Counted from the first letter of the stretch, positions 44,479-54,740 are shown. The stretch is DNA of 64,000 bases from Apibacter raozihei (GCF_004014855.1 NZ_CP034930.1:2709716-2773715); one strand, 5' to 3'. Numbers and translations are program-made. The notes: generated by a model not told the origin, from the letters alone.

Positions 44479-45747
44479 ATGCCTTACTTATTTACATCCG
44501 AATCGGTATCGGAAGGCCACCCAGATAAAATAGCAGATCAAATATCTGATGCTATACTTGATAACTTCTTAGCTTTCGACCCCGAATCTAAAGTAGCTTG
44601 TGAGACTTTAGTTACAACGGGACAGGTAATTCTTGCGGGAGAAATAAAATCAAATACCTATATTGATTTACAACATATTACCCGGGATGTTATCCGAAAA
44701 ATAGGTTATACCAAAAGTGAATATAAATTTGAAGCTGAATCTTGTGGTATATTATCGGCATTACATGAACAATCTCAAGACATTAACCGTGGAGTTGATA
44801 AAGTAAATAAGGAAGAGCAAGGGGCTGGTGATCAGGGAATGATGTTTGGATATGCAACCAATGAAACTGATAATTTTATGCCTATGGCATTAGATATTTC
44901 ACATAGCATTCTAAAAGTTCTTGCTAAAATAAGAAAAGAAGGTAAAGTAATGACTTATCTGAGACCGGATGCTAAGGCTCAGGTTACTATAGAGTATGAC
45001 GATAATAATAAACCGGTTAGAATTGACACTATTGTTCTTTCTACTCAGCATGATATGTTTCATCAGGATGAAGAAGTAGTGTTGGAACAAATTGCTAACG
45101 ATGTAAAAAATATTGTAATTCCTGAAGTTAAAGCAGAATCGAAAGAAGAAATCAAAGCACTATTTGATGGTGATATCATATATCATATCAATCCTACAGG
45201 AAAATTTGAAATTGGAGGTCCTCATGGTGATACTGGTTTAACGGGACGCAAAATAATTGTAGATACTTACGGTGGTAAAGGAGCTCACGGAGGAGGTGCT
45301 TTTTCAGGAAAAGATCCTTCAAAAGTAGACCGTTCCGCAGCCTATGCAACACGTCATATTGCAAAAAATTTAGTAGCAGCTGGAATCGCTGATGAGGTAC
45401 TTGTACAGGTATCCTATGCTATCGGGGTTACCGAACCTTGTGGTTTGTATGTAAATACTTATGGCAGTTCTAAAGTTAATCTAACCGACGGAGAAATTGC
45501 TGCAAAAATTGAAAAAATATTTGATTTACGTCCCTATGCCATTGAAAAAAGATTAAAACTTCGAAACCCTATTTATGCTGAAACAGCAGCTTATGGTCAT
45601 ATGGGAAGAAGAAATGAAACAATTGTTAAACGTTTCGAAAGAAACAGTGACGGTGGAAATGTAGAAGTTAAAGAAATTGAAGTTGAACTTTTCACTTGGG
45701 AAAAACTTGATTTTGTTCAAACTCTTAAAAAAGAATTTAATCTGTAA
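44479..45747 (+). CDS. metK: S-adenosylmethionine synthetase
   Basis: A 422-residue enzyme making AdoMet from methionine and ATP. The ATG at 44479 starts the canonical '[17 protein letters not shown]'; an upstream in-frame ATG at 44431 lies before the -7 element and is rejected. Motifs: '[16 protein letters not shown]' and '[20 protein letters not shown]', with metal and phosphate ligands. AdoMet feeds TrmH, MtaB and SpeD encoded nearby. The next genes, ruvX and def, follow closely. Confidence 0.97.
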   Translation: MPYLFTSESVSEGHPDKIADQISDAILDNFLAFDPESKVACETLVTTGQVILAGEIKSNTYIDLQHITRDVIRKIGYTKSEYKFEAESCGILSALHEQSQDINRGVDKVNKEEQGAGDQGMMFGYATNETDNFMPMALDISHSILKVLAKIRKEGKVMTYLRPDAKAQVTIEYDDNNKPVRIDTIVLSTQHDMFHQDEEVVLEQIANDVKNIVIPEVKAESKEEIKALFDGDIIYHINPTGKFEIGGPHGDTGLTGRKIIVDTYGGKGAHGGGAFSGKDPSKVDRSAAYATRHIAKNLVAAGIADEVLVQVSYAIGVTEPCGLYVNTYGSSKVNLTDGEIAAKIEKIFDLRPYAIEKRLKLRNPIYAETAAYGHMGRRNETIVKRFERNSDGGNVEVKEIEVELFTWEKLDFVQTLKKEFNL

Positions 45748-45774
45748 ATCTCTTTATTAATTATATTAATATTT

Positions 45775-46188
45775 ATGCCTAAAATACTAGCAATAGACTT
45801 CGGAGAAAAAAGAAGCGGATTAGCAGAAACTGATGATATGCAAATTATTGCAAGTGGATTAGCAGGCATTTTCACTAAAGATTTATTTTCTTTTTTAGAA
45901 AAATATATTCTCAAAAATTCCGTTGAGAAAATAGTTATAGGTTTACCTGTACGTCTTAACGGGGAACTATCGGAAATTGAAAATTTAATTCAAAAATGTA
46001 TTTTAAAAATCAATACTTTATATCCGGATATTCCGGTTGATAGAATTGATGAAAGATTTACATCCAAAATAGCAGCACATTCAATAAGTATGAGTGGCAA
46101 AAATAAAAAGAAAAGAGAAGATAAACATTTATTGGATGAAGTAAGTGCAACGCTTATACTTCAAACTTATTTAGATAAAAAACAATAA
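45775..46188 (+). CDS. ruvX: Putative Holliday junction resolvase RuvX (YqgF)
   Basis: A 137-residue RNase H-like protein: first acidic residue in 'ILAIDFGEKRSGLAETD', then 'KIVIGLPVRLNGEL', 'VDRIDERFTSKIAAHS' and 'KHLLDEVSATLILQTYL'. The family is linked to 16S rRNA 5'-end maturation and to Holliday junction processing. 27 bases after metK and one base before def, so part of the same operon. Confidence 0.92.
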   Translation: MPKILAIDFGEKRSGLAETDDMQIIASGLAGIFTKDLFSFLEKYILKNSVEKIVIGLPVRLNGELSEIENLIQKCILKINTLYPDIPVDRIDERFTSKIAAHSISMSGKNKKKREDKHLLDEVSATLILQTYLDKKQ

Positions 46189-46189
46189 G

Positions 46190-46765
46190 ATGATTTTACC
46201 TATTTTCGCTTACGGCGATCCTATATTAAGAAAAAAGACAGAAGATATCGATCAAAATTATCCTGAATTGGATCAATTGATCTCCAATATGTATGAAACC
46301 ATGTACAAAGCCTATGGTATTGGCTTAGCTGCCCCACAAATTGGTCTTAATATTCGCCTGTTTATCATAGACGCTTCTCCATTGGCAGAAGATGAAGAAT
46401 ATGAATCTATTAAAGATGAATTACTGGATTGTAAAAAAGTATTTATCAACCCTAGAATCATTGAAAGAAGTGGTGAGCCCTGGAAATTCAATGAAGGTTG
46501 TTTAAGCATTCCCGATATAAGAGAAGATGTAAGCAGACCTGAAATAATTAAAATTGAATATTTTGATCAGGACTGGAATAAAAAAATAGAAACTTTCGGA
46601 GATATAAGAGCTCGAATAATTCAACATGAATATGATCATATCGAAGGAATTTTATTTACTGACCACTTATCACCTTTAAAGAAAAAATTGGTTAAAGGAA
46701 AACTAAACAATATTAGTAAAGGAAATATTGATGTTGCATATCGAATGAAATTTCCTTCTCATTAA
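46190..46765 (+). CDS. def: Peptide deformylase
   Basis: A 191-residue metalloenzyme that removes the formyl group from new proteins. All three motifs are present: 'GIGLAAPQIG', 'EGCLSIP' (metal Cys) and 'IQHEYDHIEGILF' (HExxH variant QHEYDH with catalytic Glu). Slightly longer than the E. coli enzyme because of an insert near residues 65-80 that is usual in Bacteroidota. Confidence 0.97.
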   Translation: MILPIFAYGDPILRKKTEDIDQNYPELDQLISNMYETMYKAYGIGLAAPQIGLNIRLFIIDASPLAEDEEYESIKDELLDCKKVFINPRIIERSGEPWKFNEGCLSIPDIREDVSRPEIIKIEYFDQDWNKKIETFGDIRARIIQHEYDHIEGILFTDHLSPLKKKLVKGKLNNISKGNIDVAYRMKFPSH

Positions 46766-46801
46766 TTATTAAATAAATATAATATTAGCATAACACACAT
46801 T

Positions 46802-47404
46802 ATGGATCTTACGAAAATAATTGCAATTACTGGAAAACCCGGTTTATTTGAATTAGTATCTCAGGCAAAAGGTGGATTTATTGTAAAAGACCTTACCTCT
46901 CAAAAGAAATTATCTATTAACTCGAACAGTCAGGTAAGTTTATTACAAAATATTTCTATTTATACTCAAGATTCTGAAGTTCCTTTAGTAACTGTATTAA
47001 TTACAATTTCAGCTAAGCATGATTATAAGGAAATTGATTTTAACAAAAGCGATTCTCAGAAGCTAAGAGCTTTAATGGAAGAAGTTCAGCCAGATTATGC
47101 TGCCGACAGAGTATATGATTCTGATTTGAAAAAATTATTTTCCTGGTATAACATATTAGTTAAGAATAAGATTATTACTGAAAAATCTGTAGCTACATAT
47201 CAGGAAAATCTAGCTAAAGCTAAAGAAGAAATGGAGAAAGCAGAAGCTCAAAAAGAAATTACTGCTGAAACAAGTGAAGAAAAAACTTCTAAACCTGCAA
47301 AAGCTACCAAGAAAAAAATTGAAAAAGACGATAAAGATAGTATAGAAGAAAATAAAACAGCTAAAACTACTAAAGCTGCATCTAAAAAGAAAACAGATAA
47401 GTAA
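46802..47404 (+). CDS. DUF5606 protein
   Basis: A 200-residue protein. Residues 1-140 form the DUF5606 domain ('KIIAITGKPGLFELVSQAKG', 'FIVKDLTSQKKLSINSNSQV', 'DYAADRVYDSDLKKLFSWYN'), which is restricted to Bacteroidota and functionally unknown, with an RNA- or protein-binding look. The remaining 60 residues are a low-complexity Lys/Glu/Ala/Thr tail. Located between def and mazG, its usual neighbourhood in flavobacteria. Confidence 0.85.
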   Translation: MDLTKIIAITGKPGLFELVSQAKGGFIVKDLTSQKKLSINSNSQVSLLQNISIYTQDSEVPLVTVLITISAKHDYKEIDFNKSDSQKLRALMEEVQPDYAADRVYDSDLKKLFSWYNILVKNKIITEKSVATYQENLAKAKEEMEKAEAQKEITAETSEEKTSKPAKATKKKIEKDDKDSIEENKTAKTTKAASKKKTDK

Positions 47405-47422
47405 GTTTACAATTAATTATTT

Positions 47423-47457
47423 AAAAAGGAACTGTTTTTGAAACAGTTCCTTTTTTT
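47423..47457 (+). terminator. Rho-independent terminator after the DUF5606 gene
   Basis: Perfect 15-base arms (47423-47437 and 47441-47455) with a three-base loop and a T7 tail. It ends the metK-ruvX-def-DUF5606 unit just before mazG. Confidence 0.9.
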
Positions 47458-47471
47458 ATTATCTTTAGACT

Positions 47472-48242
47472 ATGAATTCAAGACAAAATAATTTAAAGGC
47501 ATTTAATCGACTACTTGATATTATGGATGAACTCCGGGAAAAATGTCCCTGGGATAATAAACAGACGATGCAATCTTTAAAAAATAACACTATTGAAGAG
47601 ACCTTTGAATTAGCGGATGCCATTCAAAACAATGATATTCCTGAGATTAAAAATGAATTAGGGGATTTAATGCTGCATCTAATCTTTTATTCTAAAATTG
47701 CTTCTGAATCTCAATTATTTGATATTGGAGATGTTTTAAATGGTATATGTGATAAATTAGTATATCGGCATCCGCATATTTATGGTGATGTAAAAGTAGA
47801 AAATGAAGAAGAAGTAAAACAGAATTGGGAAAAATTAAAATTAAAAGAAGGAAGAAAATCGGTGCTGGAAGGAGTTCCTTCTTCTCTACCTGCCTTAATT
47901 AAAGCTTACAGAATACAGGAAAAAGTAAAAGGTATCGGTTTTGAATTTGAAAATAATAGTCAGATACTTAACAAAATTAAAGAAGAAATTAATGAATTTG
48001 AAAATGAAGATGATTTAGAAAATAAAGAAATTGAATTTGGTGACGTTTTGTTTTCTTTAATTAATTATGCGCGCTATAATCAGATTAATCCAGAGAATGC
48101 TCTGGAAAAAACAAACCGAAAATTTATTTCAAGATTTCAAATGATGGAACAACTAGCCAATGAATCTAATAAAGAACTTTCTCAATTAACTATTAACGAA
48201 ATGGATAAACTTTGGAATGATGCTAAAGCTTTTGAAAAATAA
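47472..48242 (+). CDS. mazG: Nucleoside triphosphate pyrophosphohydrolase MazG
   Basis: A 256-residue protein with two MazG domains. The first has the active motif 'CPWDNKQTMQSLKNNTIEET' with 'ELGDLMLHLIFYSKIA' (ExxD), the second 'INEFENEDDLENKEIEFGD' and 'VLFSLINYARY'. It hydrolyses NTPs to NMP and pyrophosphate as a house-cleaning enzyme. Complete full-length form. It is separated from the preceding unit by a terminator, so it likely has its own promoter. Confidence 0.95.
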   Translation: MNSRQNNLKAFNRLLDIMDELREKCPWDNKQTMQSLKNNTIEETFELADAIQNNDIPEIKNELGDLMLHLIFYSKIASESQLFDIGDVLNGICDKLVYRHPHIYGDVKVENEEEVKQNWEKLKLKEGRKSVLEGVPSSLPALIKAYRIQEKVKGIGFEFENNSQILNKIKEEINEFENEDDLENKEIEFGDVLFSLINYARYNQINPENALEKTNRKFISRFQMMEQLANESNKELSQLTINEMDKLWNDAKAFEK

Positions 48243-48308
48243 GTCTATTGGGTTGAATCAATAGAAATTTAATTACTAAGCCTAGCATATTAAAATATAT
48301 AGTGAGAT

Positions 48309-48341
48309 AAAAAAACCTTAAACTATTGCTTAAGGTTTTTT
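48309..48341. terminator. Bidirectional terminator between mazG and dnaJ
   Basis: AAAAAACCTTAA and its complement around an eight-base loop, with A and T runs at the ends. Confidence 0.8.
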
Positions 48342-48360
48342 TATCTTATTTATTACCTAA

Positions 48361-49485
48361 TTAAGAAAACATATCTTTTATTTTTTCAAAAAATGTTTTA
48401 TCATTTTTAGTCGGTTTAGGAGAAAAATGCTCGTCTTCTACCATCTTTTCAAAAAACTCTTTTTGATCTTTAGTTAATTTACCAGGATTAGGTGTCCAAA
48501 CGTTAATATGAATAAACAAATCTCCATGACCATAAGCCTGCATTTGTGGAAGTCCCTTACCTTTTAATCGAAGTATTTTACCCGATTGAGTTCCAGCATC
48601 AACAGTAATTTTGACTTTACCATTTACTGTTGGTATTTCTTTTTTGGCTCCTAAAACAGCCTCAGGCATTGAAATGTATAATTCATAATGAAGGTTATCT
48701 CCTTCTCTTTTCAGGTGTTCGTCTTCAATTTCTTCAATGACAACAATTAAATCTCCGGGAATACCTCCAAACGGGGCGTCATTTCCTTTTCCGCGAGCCT
48801 GAATTTGTATTCCTTCTCTAACACCAGCCGGTATTTTGATAGTAACTTCTTCTTCAACTTTTATAAGTCCCATATTATTGGCACCCGGAGGTATATGATC
48901 GGCAACTTTTCCAGTTCCATTGCAAGTACCACAAACGGTCTGTGTCTGCATTTGTCCAAAAGGAGTATTCATTACTCTTCGGGTTTGACCTGAACCGTGA
49001 CAAGTAGGACAAGTTTTAGAGGTTGCACCTGGTGCTAATTTGAACCTTTTAACTTTTATGGTTTTTTCTACTCCATTAATAATTTCTTTGAGAGTTAGTG
49101 ATAACCGTATTCTTAAATTAGAACCCTGTACCTGCTGTGGCCGTGAAGAAAATCCTCCAAAACCTCCGCCACCAAAGGCTCCACCAAATATATCACCAAA
49201 ATGAGAAAAAATATCTTCCATATTCATTCCTCCGCCACCAAAACCTCCTCCTGCAGCACCTCCTACACCAGCATGACCATATTGATCATAACGAGCCCTT
49301 TTCTGCGGATCACTCAATACTTCATAAGCTTCCGCTGCTTCTTTAAATTTTTCTTCGGCTTCTTTATCTCCAGGATTTTTATCCGGATGAAATTTTATTG
49401 CCTTCTTTCTGTAAGCCTTTTTTAACTCAATTTCAGTAACAGTTTTGGAAACTTCTAAAACCTCGTAATAATCTCTTTTTGACAT
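48361..49485 (-). CDS. dnaJ: Chaperone DnaJ, with only two of four zinc repeats
   Basis: A 374-residue Hsp40 co-chaperone of DnaK. The J domain has '[17 protein letters not shown]', followed by a Gly/Phe region near 75-115. The zinc region keeps only two repeats, 'CPTCHGSG' and 'CGTCNGTG'; where canonical DnaJ has repeats 1 and 4 there are 'LAPGATSK' and 'IPPGANNM'. So zinc centre 2 (repeats 2 and 3) is kept while centre 1 is lost. The C-terminal substrate-binding domains look normal. I believe other flavobacterial DnaJ proteins share this reduction. Follows grpE by about 36 bases. Confidence 0.95.
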   Translation of the reverse strand: MSKRDYYEVLEVSKTVTEIELKKAYRKKAIKFHPDKNPGDKEAEEKFKEAAEAYEVLSDPQKRARYDQYGHAGVGGAAGGGFGGGGMNMEDIFSHFGDIFGGAFGGGGFGGFSSRPQQVQGSNLRIRLSLTLKEIINGVEKTIKVKRFKLAPGATSKTCPTCHGSGQTRRVMNTPFGQMQTQTVCGTCNGTGKVADHIPPGANNMGLIKVEEEVTIKIPAGVREGIQIQARGKGNDAPFGGIPGDLIVVIEEIEDEHLKREGDNLHYELYISMPEAVLGAKKEIPTVNGKVKITVDAGTQSGKILRLKGKGLPQMQAYGHGDLFIHINVWTPNPGKLTKDQKEFFEKMVEDEHFSPKPTKNDKTFFEKIKDMFS

Positions 49486-49521
49486 GTTTACAACTACTAA
49501 TAATAAGAAATATGATTAATT

Positions 49522-50079
49522 TTATTTTCCGATAACTACTTTAGCATATCTAATAACTTTATCGTGCAATAAATACCCCTGCTGCACAACATCTACGATT
49601 TTATCTTTTAAGCTTTCATCCGGAGCTTGAATCTGCGTAATAGCTTCATGTAAATCCAGATTAAAATCATCTCCGGACTTTACTTCTATAGGAGATAATC
49701 CTTTATCTTTCAGTGTGTTATATAATTTATTATATATAAGTTTTACACCTTCCAAAACAGCTGCATTAGTATCATCCTTTTCCAGTTCTTTCATTGCTCT
49801 GTCAAAATCGTCTAATACAGGTAATAAAGATTCAAGTAAATCTTTATTCGAATATTTTATTAAATCCTGTCTCTCTTTGGTTACACGTTTTTTATAATTA
49901 TCAAATTCTGCAAATAACCGAATGAATTTATCTTTCTCTTGTGCCAATTTTTCCTCTAGTCCGGAATCTTTTTTAATATCTGACAAATTTTCAACATTTT
50001 CAGTTTCCTCCTGAGAATTTTGATTATTGTTAGGCTCTTCAATTAACTCATTTTCTTCGTTTTCATTATGTTTTGACAT
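49522..50079 (-). CDS. grpE: Nucleotide exchange factor GrpE
   Basis: A 185-residue cofactor that releases ADP from DnaK. An acidic, disordered N-terminus (about 45 residues, rich in Glu and Asn) leads to the long dimerising helix ('FIRLFAEFDNYKKRVTKERQ') and a C-terminal beta domain with 'GDDFNLDLHEAITQI' and 'VVQQGYLLHDKVIRYAKVVI'. Cotranscribed with dnaJ. Confidence 0.96.
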   Translation of the reverse strand: MSKHNENEENELIEEPNNNQNSQEETENVENLSDIKKDSGLEEKLAQEKDKFIRLFAEFDNYKKRVTKERQDLIKYSNKDLLESLLPVLDDFDRAMKELEKDDTNAAVLEGVKLIYNKLYNTLKDKGLSPIEVKSGDDFNLDLHEAITQIQAPDESLKDKIVDVVQQGYLLHDKVIRYAKVVIGK

Positions 50080-50230
50080 GATTGAATTCCTTTTTAAAAT
50101 TATTATTCATTAAATATCAATTTTACTGCCAATTTAAATTTACTGTCAAATCGACGTAAGATCATATTTTTAAATATTTCAATCAATCTTAGTAAATTTA
50201 CACATTCAAATTTTAGTGATTAAAATTCTA

Positions 50231-51214
50231 ATGATAAATCCAAACGATATATTTACTATAAATTCTGAAGAAGAATTTAATAATGCGGCAGTTTCAATAT
50301 TCAATTATCAGTATACCAATGTTTATGTATATAAAAGATTTGTAGATTTTTTGAAAATTGATAGTAATAAAATTAAACATTATACAGAAATACCATTTTT
50401 ACCAGTTGAATTTTTTAAAAAGCATAAAATACTCGATAATAATATTAATTCTGATGTATTTTATTTTCAAAGTAGCGGAACTACTTCTGAAAATCTCTCC
50501 AAACACTTCATTGGAGATGCTAAGATTTATCAAAAAAGTATTTTGGAATCTTTTAAAATATTTTTTGGGGAACCTTCAGAATATATTTACTTAGGTTTAT
50601 TACCTTCTTATCTGGAAAAGAAAAATTCTTCATTGATTTATATGGTTGATTTTCTAATGAAGCAATCGTCTAAAAAAGAAAACGGTTATTTTCTATATAA
50701 TTTTGAAGATCTTAATTCACTTATTAAAAAACTGGAATCTAAAAATCAAAAAATTATATTATTTGGTGTGTCATACGCTTTGCTTGACTTTGCTAATATG
50801 TTTCCTCAAAACTTAAAAAATACTTATGTAATAGAGACTGGAGGCATGAAAGGGAGAAAAGAAGAAATTACTAAAGATGAGCTGCTAAAAGAACTTCAGA
50901 ATGCTTTCAACACACAGAATATTTTTTCTGAATACAGTATGACTGAATTATTATCACAAGCATACTCTTTAGGTGAAAATGTTTATAAATGCCCTCCCTG
51001 GATGAAAATTTTAATTAGAGATGCAGAGGATCCTTTTGCTTATGAAACTAATGGAAAAACAGGTGGAATTAATATTATTGATTTAGCAAATTATCATAGC
51101 TGTTCTTTTATATCCACTCAAGATTTGGGAAAATTAACTGTTTCTGATTCTTTTCAGGTTTTAGGAAGAATGGATAATTCTGATATCAGAGGCTGTAGCT
51201 TATTGTTATTGTAA
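50231..51214 (+). CDS. LuxE-like acyl-protein synthetase/acyl transferase
   Basis: A 327-residue protein of the adenylate-forming LuxE/F390-synthetase-like group. Visible marks: 'TEIPFLPVEFFKKHKI', the phosphate-loop-like 'YFQSSGTTSENLSKHF', 'VIETGGMKGRKEEITKDE', 'FSEYSMTELLSQAYSLGE' and the C-terminal 'QDLGKLTVSDSFQVLGRMDN'. The ATG at 50231 is preferred over a GTG five codons upstream. In Bacteroidota such genes often lie near surface-polysaccharide or core loci; the acyl substrate is unknown. Monocistronic. Confidence 0.82.
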   Translation: MINPNDIFTINSEEEFNNAAVSIFNYQYTNVYVYKRFVDFLKIDSNKIKHYTEIPFLPVEFFKKHKILDNNINSDVFYFQSSGTTSENLSKHFIGDAKIYQKSILESFKIFFGEPSEYIYLGLLPSYLEKKNSSLIYMVDFLMKQSSKKENGYFLYNFEDLNSLIKKLESKNQKIILFGVSYALLDFANMFPQNLKNTYVIETGGMKGRKEEITKDELLKELQNAFNTQNIFSEYSMTELLSQAYSLGENVYKCPPWMKILIRDAEDPFAYETNGKTGGINIIDLANYHSCSFISTQDLGKLTVSDSFQVLGRMDNSDIRGCSLLLL

Positions 51215-51238
51215 TCTTCTGTTATTTTTTAACTTTTT

Positions 51239-51246
51239 TAACTTTG
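51239..51246 (+). promoter_or_regulatory. Possible -7 element of the sanA-like gene
   Basis: TAACTTTG fits TAnnTTTG, 71 bases before the ATG, in the 103-base gap after the LuxE-like gene. Confidence 0.35.
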
Positions 51247-51317
51247 TCTTAGTAGTTTTTAATTAGAAATCATTTATAAATTTACAACCGTTTAAAACTT
51301 AACTGAACGTTTAATTA

Positions 51318-51902
51318 ATGTCTTATTATAAGAAAATATTCAAGTATACACTTGCGTTTATTTCACTGGTTTTCTTCTGGTTTATTGTACACACTGTTAT
51401 AATTGTTACAGATGGTATTCAGGAAGATATAAGAGATGCAGATGTAGGTGTTATTTTCGGTTCAAAAAACCGGAAAGACGGTTCTTTATCTAAATCTATG
51501 GAAAGACGCTTAAACATTGGATTAAAGTTATACAAAGCGGGTCAGGTTCAAAAGTTGATAGTTACCGGAGGTATTGCTCATAAGGGTTATTGTGAAGCTG
51601 ATTTAATGATGATTTATTTATTAAAAAACGGAGTTCGGTTGGGCGATATTATTGCTGATACGGAAGCTATTAATACAGAAGAAAATGTTGAAAATTCATT
51701 AAAAATTATGGAGGATAATAATTTTAAAAAACTTATTATTATTTCTCAATATTATCATATATCACGTATTAAGCTTATGTATTATAAAAAAGGATTTTAT
51801 AATATTGGTTCAGCCAGCTCACATTATTATAATAAAGAATATCATCCGGGAACTTTGCTCAGAGAGTTTATCGGTTACTATTATTATTACTTTTTTAAAT
51901 AA
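51318..51902 (+). CDS. SanA/YdcF-family membrane protein (DUF218)
   Basis: A 194-residue protein with an N-terminal TM anchor ('LAFISLVFFWFIVHTVIIVT') and a DUF218 domain: 'DVGVIFGSKNRKDGSLSKSM', 'RRLNIGLKLYKAGQVQKLIV', then 'TGGIAHKG', 'AINTEENVENSLKIM' and 'IISQYYHISRIKLMYYKKG'. The family includes ElyC and SanA, which affect envelope integrity and vancomycin sensitivity in E. coli. Exact reaction unknown. Confidence 0.87.
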   Translation: MSYYKKIFKYTLAFISLVFFWFIVHTVIIVTDGIQEDIRDADVGVIFGSKNRKDGSLSKSMERRLNIGLKLYKAGQVQKLIVTGGIAHKGYCEADLMMIYLLKNGVRLGDIIADTEAINTEENVENSLKIMEDNNFKKLIIISQYYHISRIKLMYYKKGFYNIGSASSHYYNKEYHPGTLLREFIGYYYYYFFK

Positions 51903-51926
51903 GTACCTGAAAAATCTTAAATAGTA

Positions 51927-54461
51927 TTAAAATTTTATAGTGGCTGTAGCTAAAGCATTACGTGGAGCTCCGGGAAACAGTCTCAGATAATTTTGTGCTC
52001 CAATCCAATAGGTTTTGTTCATTACATTGTTAACATTGAGCGTAAATTGCATATTTGTATTTTTGGGAGCATAATATAAAGCTAAATCAACTAAAAAATA
52101 AGAAGGTACTTTGAATGTTCTGTCAAACCAAGGAATACGATTACTATTATACTGAAAGCCTGCACCAATCCCCCAGTCTTTTATAATATCAATATTCTGA
52201 AAGTTATACCTTGTCCAGAAACTGGCACTGTTATAGGGGCTATTCTGTTTTCTGGCACCAATTAAATCGGGATTGTTATCCTTGGTAATTCTTGCATCAT
52301 TGTAAGAGTAAGATGCATATAAATGCCAATAGGCAGCTATATTAAGTGATATTTCTAGTTCTAAACCTTTACTTCTTTCAGCTCCTCTGGTTATTAATGA
52401 ATCGGGATATTGAGCGAGATTAGCATTCATTAATAAATTTTTTTGATTTATTTCATAAACAGAGAGATTGGCTACCAACTTATTATTGAAAAAATTGGTT
52501 TTAATACCAGCTTCTTTTAAATCGCTGATCAAAGGTTTAAATTTTGCTGCAGATTCCGTACTCCAATTATAGTTACCTGTACTGGGTAATAAACTTGCCG
52601 TGTTACTTTGTGGTTGATAACCTTCTAAATAGGTTGAATAAATGTTTATGTTATCACTTAAAATCAAAGTGATACCTAATCGGGGAAGTAATTTATTATT
52701 TTTAAAGGATTTTTCATTTTTTTCATCATAATTTGTTTTATCTTCAAACCAATCCTGACGAATTCCGGCTATAACTATGACTCTTTTCCATCTCAATTGT
52801 TCTTGTATATAAATAGCTTGATTTCTAGATAAAGTTGGAGGAATAGTAATTTGTGAATTCATTATGTAATTGCTATCCGAGGATGTATGATTCAAATTTA
52901 TTAAATCAAAATAATTAACATTCGGCTTCGGTAAAGTAACATTATTTATTGTCACGGTTTCATATTGTTCTGCCTTTGTGGGATCATAACGACTGGTAAC
53001 ACTTCCATCTTTCAATATATACCCTCGTGCTGCACTTTGGTTACCTCCTTTAATTTTTTTCCATGCGCTAAAATCAAAACCTGTAATTAGATCATGAGAA
53101 ATGGGTCCTGTCTTGAAATTATAACTAATATAAGCGTTAAAATTATCTACACTCCAGTTTTGTTTACGTTTTACGTATTGCATTCCCACTAAAGAATTAA
53201 CAGGATTATTATTTACATCTACAGCAAATGCATTAGTTGTTCTGTGTTCTTGAAGATCTTCTTTCCATGTTTGTTTCATATAAGCAGCATTCATACTTAT
53301 TTGTTTATTGAATGCATGTGTAAATGTACCCATAAGTATTAAATTCTCAGATTTATAATAATCTCCTTCTTTACCTAAATTAAGGCTAATGGGTGTACTT
53401 TTTAAATTTGTTATTCCGGAAACTGCTCCGAATATAGGCTGTCCCCTATCTAAATTACCTGTTTGATTAGTATATATAGTCTCTATATTAACTTTTGTTT
53501 TGTTGCTCAATTTATACGTGAATGAAGGTGATAGCAGCAGAGCATCGTTATGCACTAAATCCCTGTAACTTCTCGCTTTTTGAAATCCTGCATTTAATCG
53601 ATATAATAATGTTTTATTTTCGTTTAACGGTCCGGTAAAATCTAAAGCGCCCCGTATTGTATTATAGCTTCCCGTATTCAATGTTATGGTTTTACTACTT
53701 GTAACCAAAGGTTTTTTAGTAATTAAATTTATACTTCCTCCCGGATCTACACTTGCAAAAGTAGCACTTGCCGGACCTTTAATTACTTCAATTTTTTCTA
53801 TGTTAGTTGTTAATGGCTGTAAAAAATAATATTGTCTGGTACGCATTCCGTTAATTATTTGTCCTTCTTCATTCTGACTTATCCCTCGTATGGTATACTG
53901 ATTGTAAAAACTGCTAGATTCTACACCGGGAACAATTTTAACTGCATCTGCCAATTGAAATGTCTGCCGGTCTTCGATAATATTATGATTTATAGAGTTT
54001 ATTGATTGTGGAACTTCTCTAGCCAGCATTGATAATCTTGTTGCACTGGAACTATAATTGTTGATATAACTTTCATTTTTACCCGTAACATTGATTGAAG
54101 ATAGTTCCGTATATTTTGAATCATTATTTTTATGCTTTATGTCAGATTTAAGTATAACATCTAAAGATTGAACTTTATTTAAATCTAATGTTTGATTTTG
54201 TGTATAATATCCTAATGCACTTATTGTTACAATAATTTTATCTGCATTAATTTTATCAATATAGAAATATCCTGTACTATCCGAATAAATTATTGATGAT
54301 TGTTCAGCTTCATCTATAATTATTTTAGCTTTATTTACAGGATTGTATGTTTCGTCCATTATATATCCTGAAACACTCATCTGGCATAAGCCTGTAAAAT
54401 TGTTTATAAAAATTAGAAAAAAGACCAGTAGAAAATTTTTATTTATCTTAAGAATATTCAT
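51927..54461 (-). CDS. TonB-dependent siderophore receptor
   Basis: An 844-residue outer-membrane receptor. Signal peptide (to about residue 26), a carboxypeptidase-regulatory-like domain at about 28-110 ('SVSGYIMDETYNPVNKAKII'), a plug domain with 'REVPQSINSINHNIIEDRQT', 'YTIRGISQNEEGQIINGMRT' and 'IEVIKGPASATFASVDPGGS', then a 22-strand barrel ending in Phe ('ALATATIKF'). The 'VPQSI' plug type fits FhuA/FoxA-like hydroxamate siderophore receptors. A -7 element lies about 84 bases upstream in a very A+T-rich leader; a Fur site cannot be confirmed. Confidence 0.93.
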   Translation of the reverse strand: MNILKINKNFLLVFFLIFINNFTGLCQMSVSGYIMDETYNPVNKAKIIIDEAEQSSIIYSDSTGYFYIDKINADKIIVTISALGYYTQNQTLDLNKVQSLDVILKSDIKHKNNDSKYTELSSINVTGKNESYINNYSSSATRLSMLAREVPQSINSINHNIIEDRQTFQLADAVKIVPGVESSSFYNQYTIRGISQNEEGQIINGMRTRQYYFLQPLTTNIEKIEVIKGPASATFASVDPGGSINLITKKPLVTSSKTITLNTGSYNTIRGALDFTGPLNENKTLLYRLNAGFQKARSYRDLVHNDALLLSPSFTYKLSNKTKVNIETIYTNQTGNLDRGQPIFGAVSGITNLKSTPISLNLGKEGDYYKSENLILMGTFTHAFNKQISMNAAYMKQTWKEDLQEHRTTNAFAVDVNNNPVNSLVGMQYVKRKQNWSVDNFNAYISYNFKTGPISHDLITGFDFSAWKKIKGGNQSAARGYILKDGSVTSRYDPTKAEQYETVTINNVTLPKPNVNYFDLINLNHTSSDSNYIMNSQITIPPTLSRNQAIYIQEQLRWKRVIVIAGIRQDWFEDKTNYDEKNEKSFKNNKLLPRLGITLILSDNINIYSTYLEGYQPQSNTASLLPSTGNYNWSTESAAKFKPLISDLKEAGIKTNFFNNKLVANLSVYEINQKNLLMNANLAQYPDSLITRGAERSKGLELEISLNIAAYWHLYASYSYNDARITKDNNPDLIGARKQNSPYNSASFWTRYNFQNIDIIKDWGIGAGFQYNSNRIPWFDRTFKVPSYFLVDLALYYAPKNTNMQFTLNVNNVMNKTYWIGAQNYLRLFPGAPRNALATATIKF

Positions 54462-54544
54462 AGAAAATTATTTTTAAAAAAAATTAATTTATATTTATAT
54501 ATTAAAAATATATATAAATACAAAATTTTACATCAATATATAAG

Positions 54545-54552
54545 CAAAAATA
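54545..54552 (-). promoter_or_regulatory. Possible -7 element of the TonB receptor gene
   Basis: TATTTTTG on the minus strand in an A+T-rich region, about 84 bases from the ATG; in such sequence a chance match is possible. Confidence 0.35.
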
Positions 54553-54740
54553 TAAAATTAAGATTTTATATACAAAATTTATTTTTACTTTACTTTATTC
54601 AAGAATGATTTTATGGAAAACCTGAATATATAATTGTAATCCGATTAGATAAAACTTAACCAATTTTTTTGAAAAGATTGTCGAAAATCTTAGGGAATTA
54701 AACGCATTTTAAAATCATTATCTTATAAAATACTTTTTAC

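Noticed and set aside
48243-48270. Short hairpin just after mazG
   Set aside because: Arms of only six or seven bases without a T-run; the hairpin at 48309-48341 is the convincing terminator.
49137-49425. His-rich plus-strand frames opposite the dnaJ Gly/Phe region
   Set aside because: They result from reading Gly-rich codons on the opposite strand, not from a real gene; the same holds for the frame opposite the Gly-rich tail at 59065-59262.
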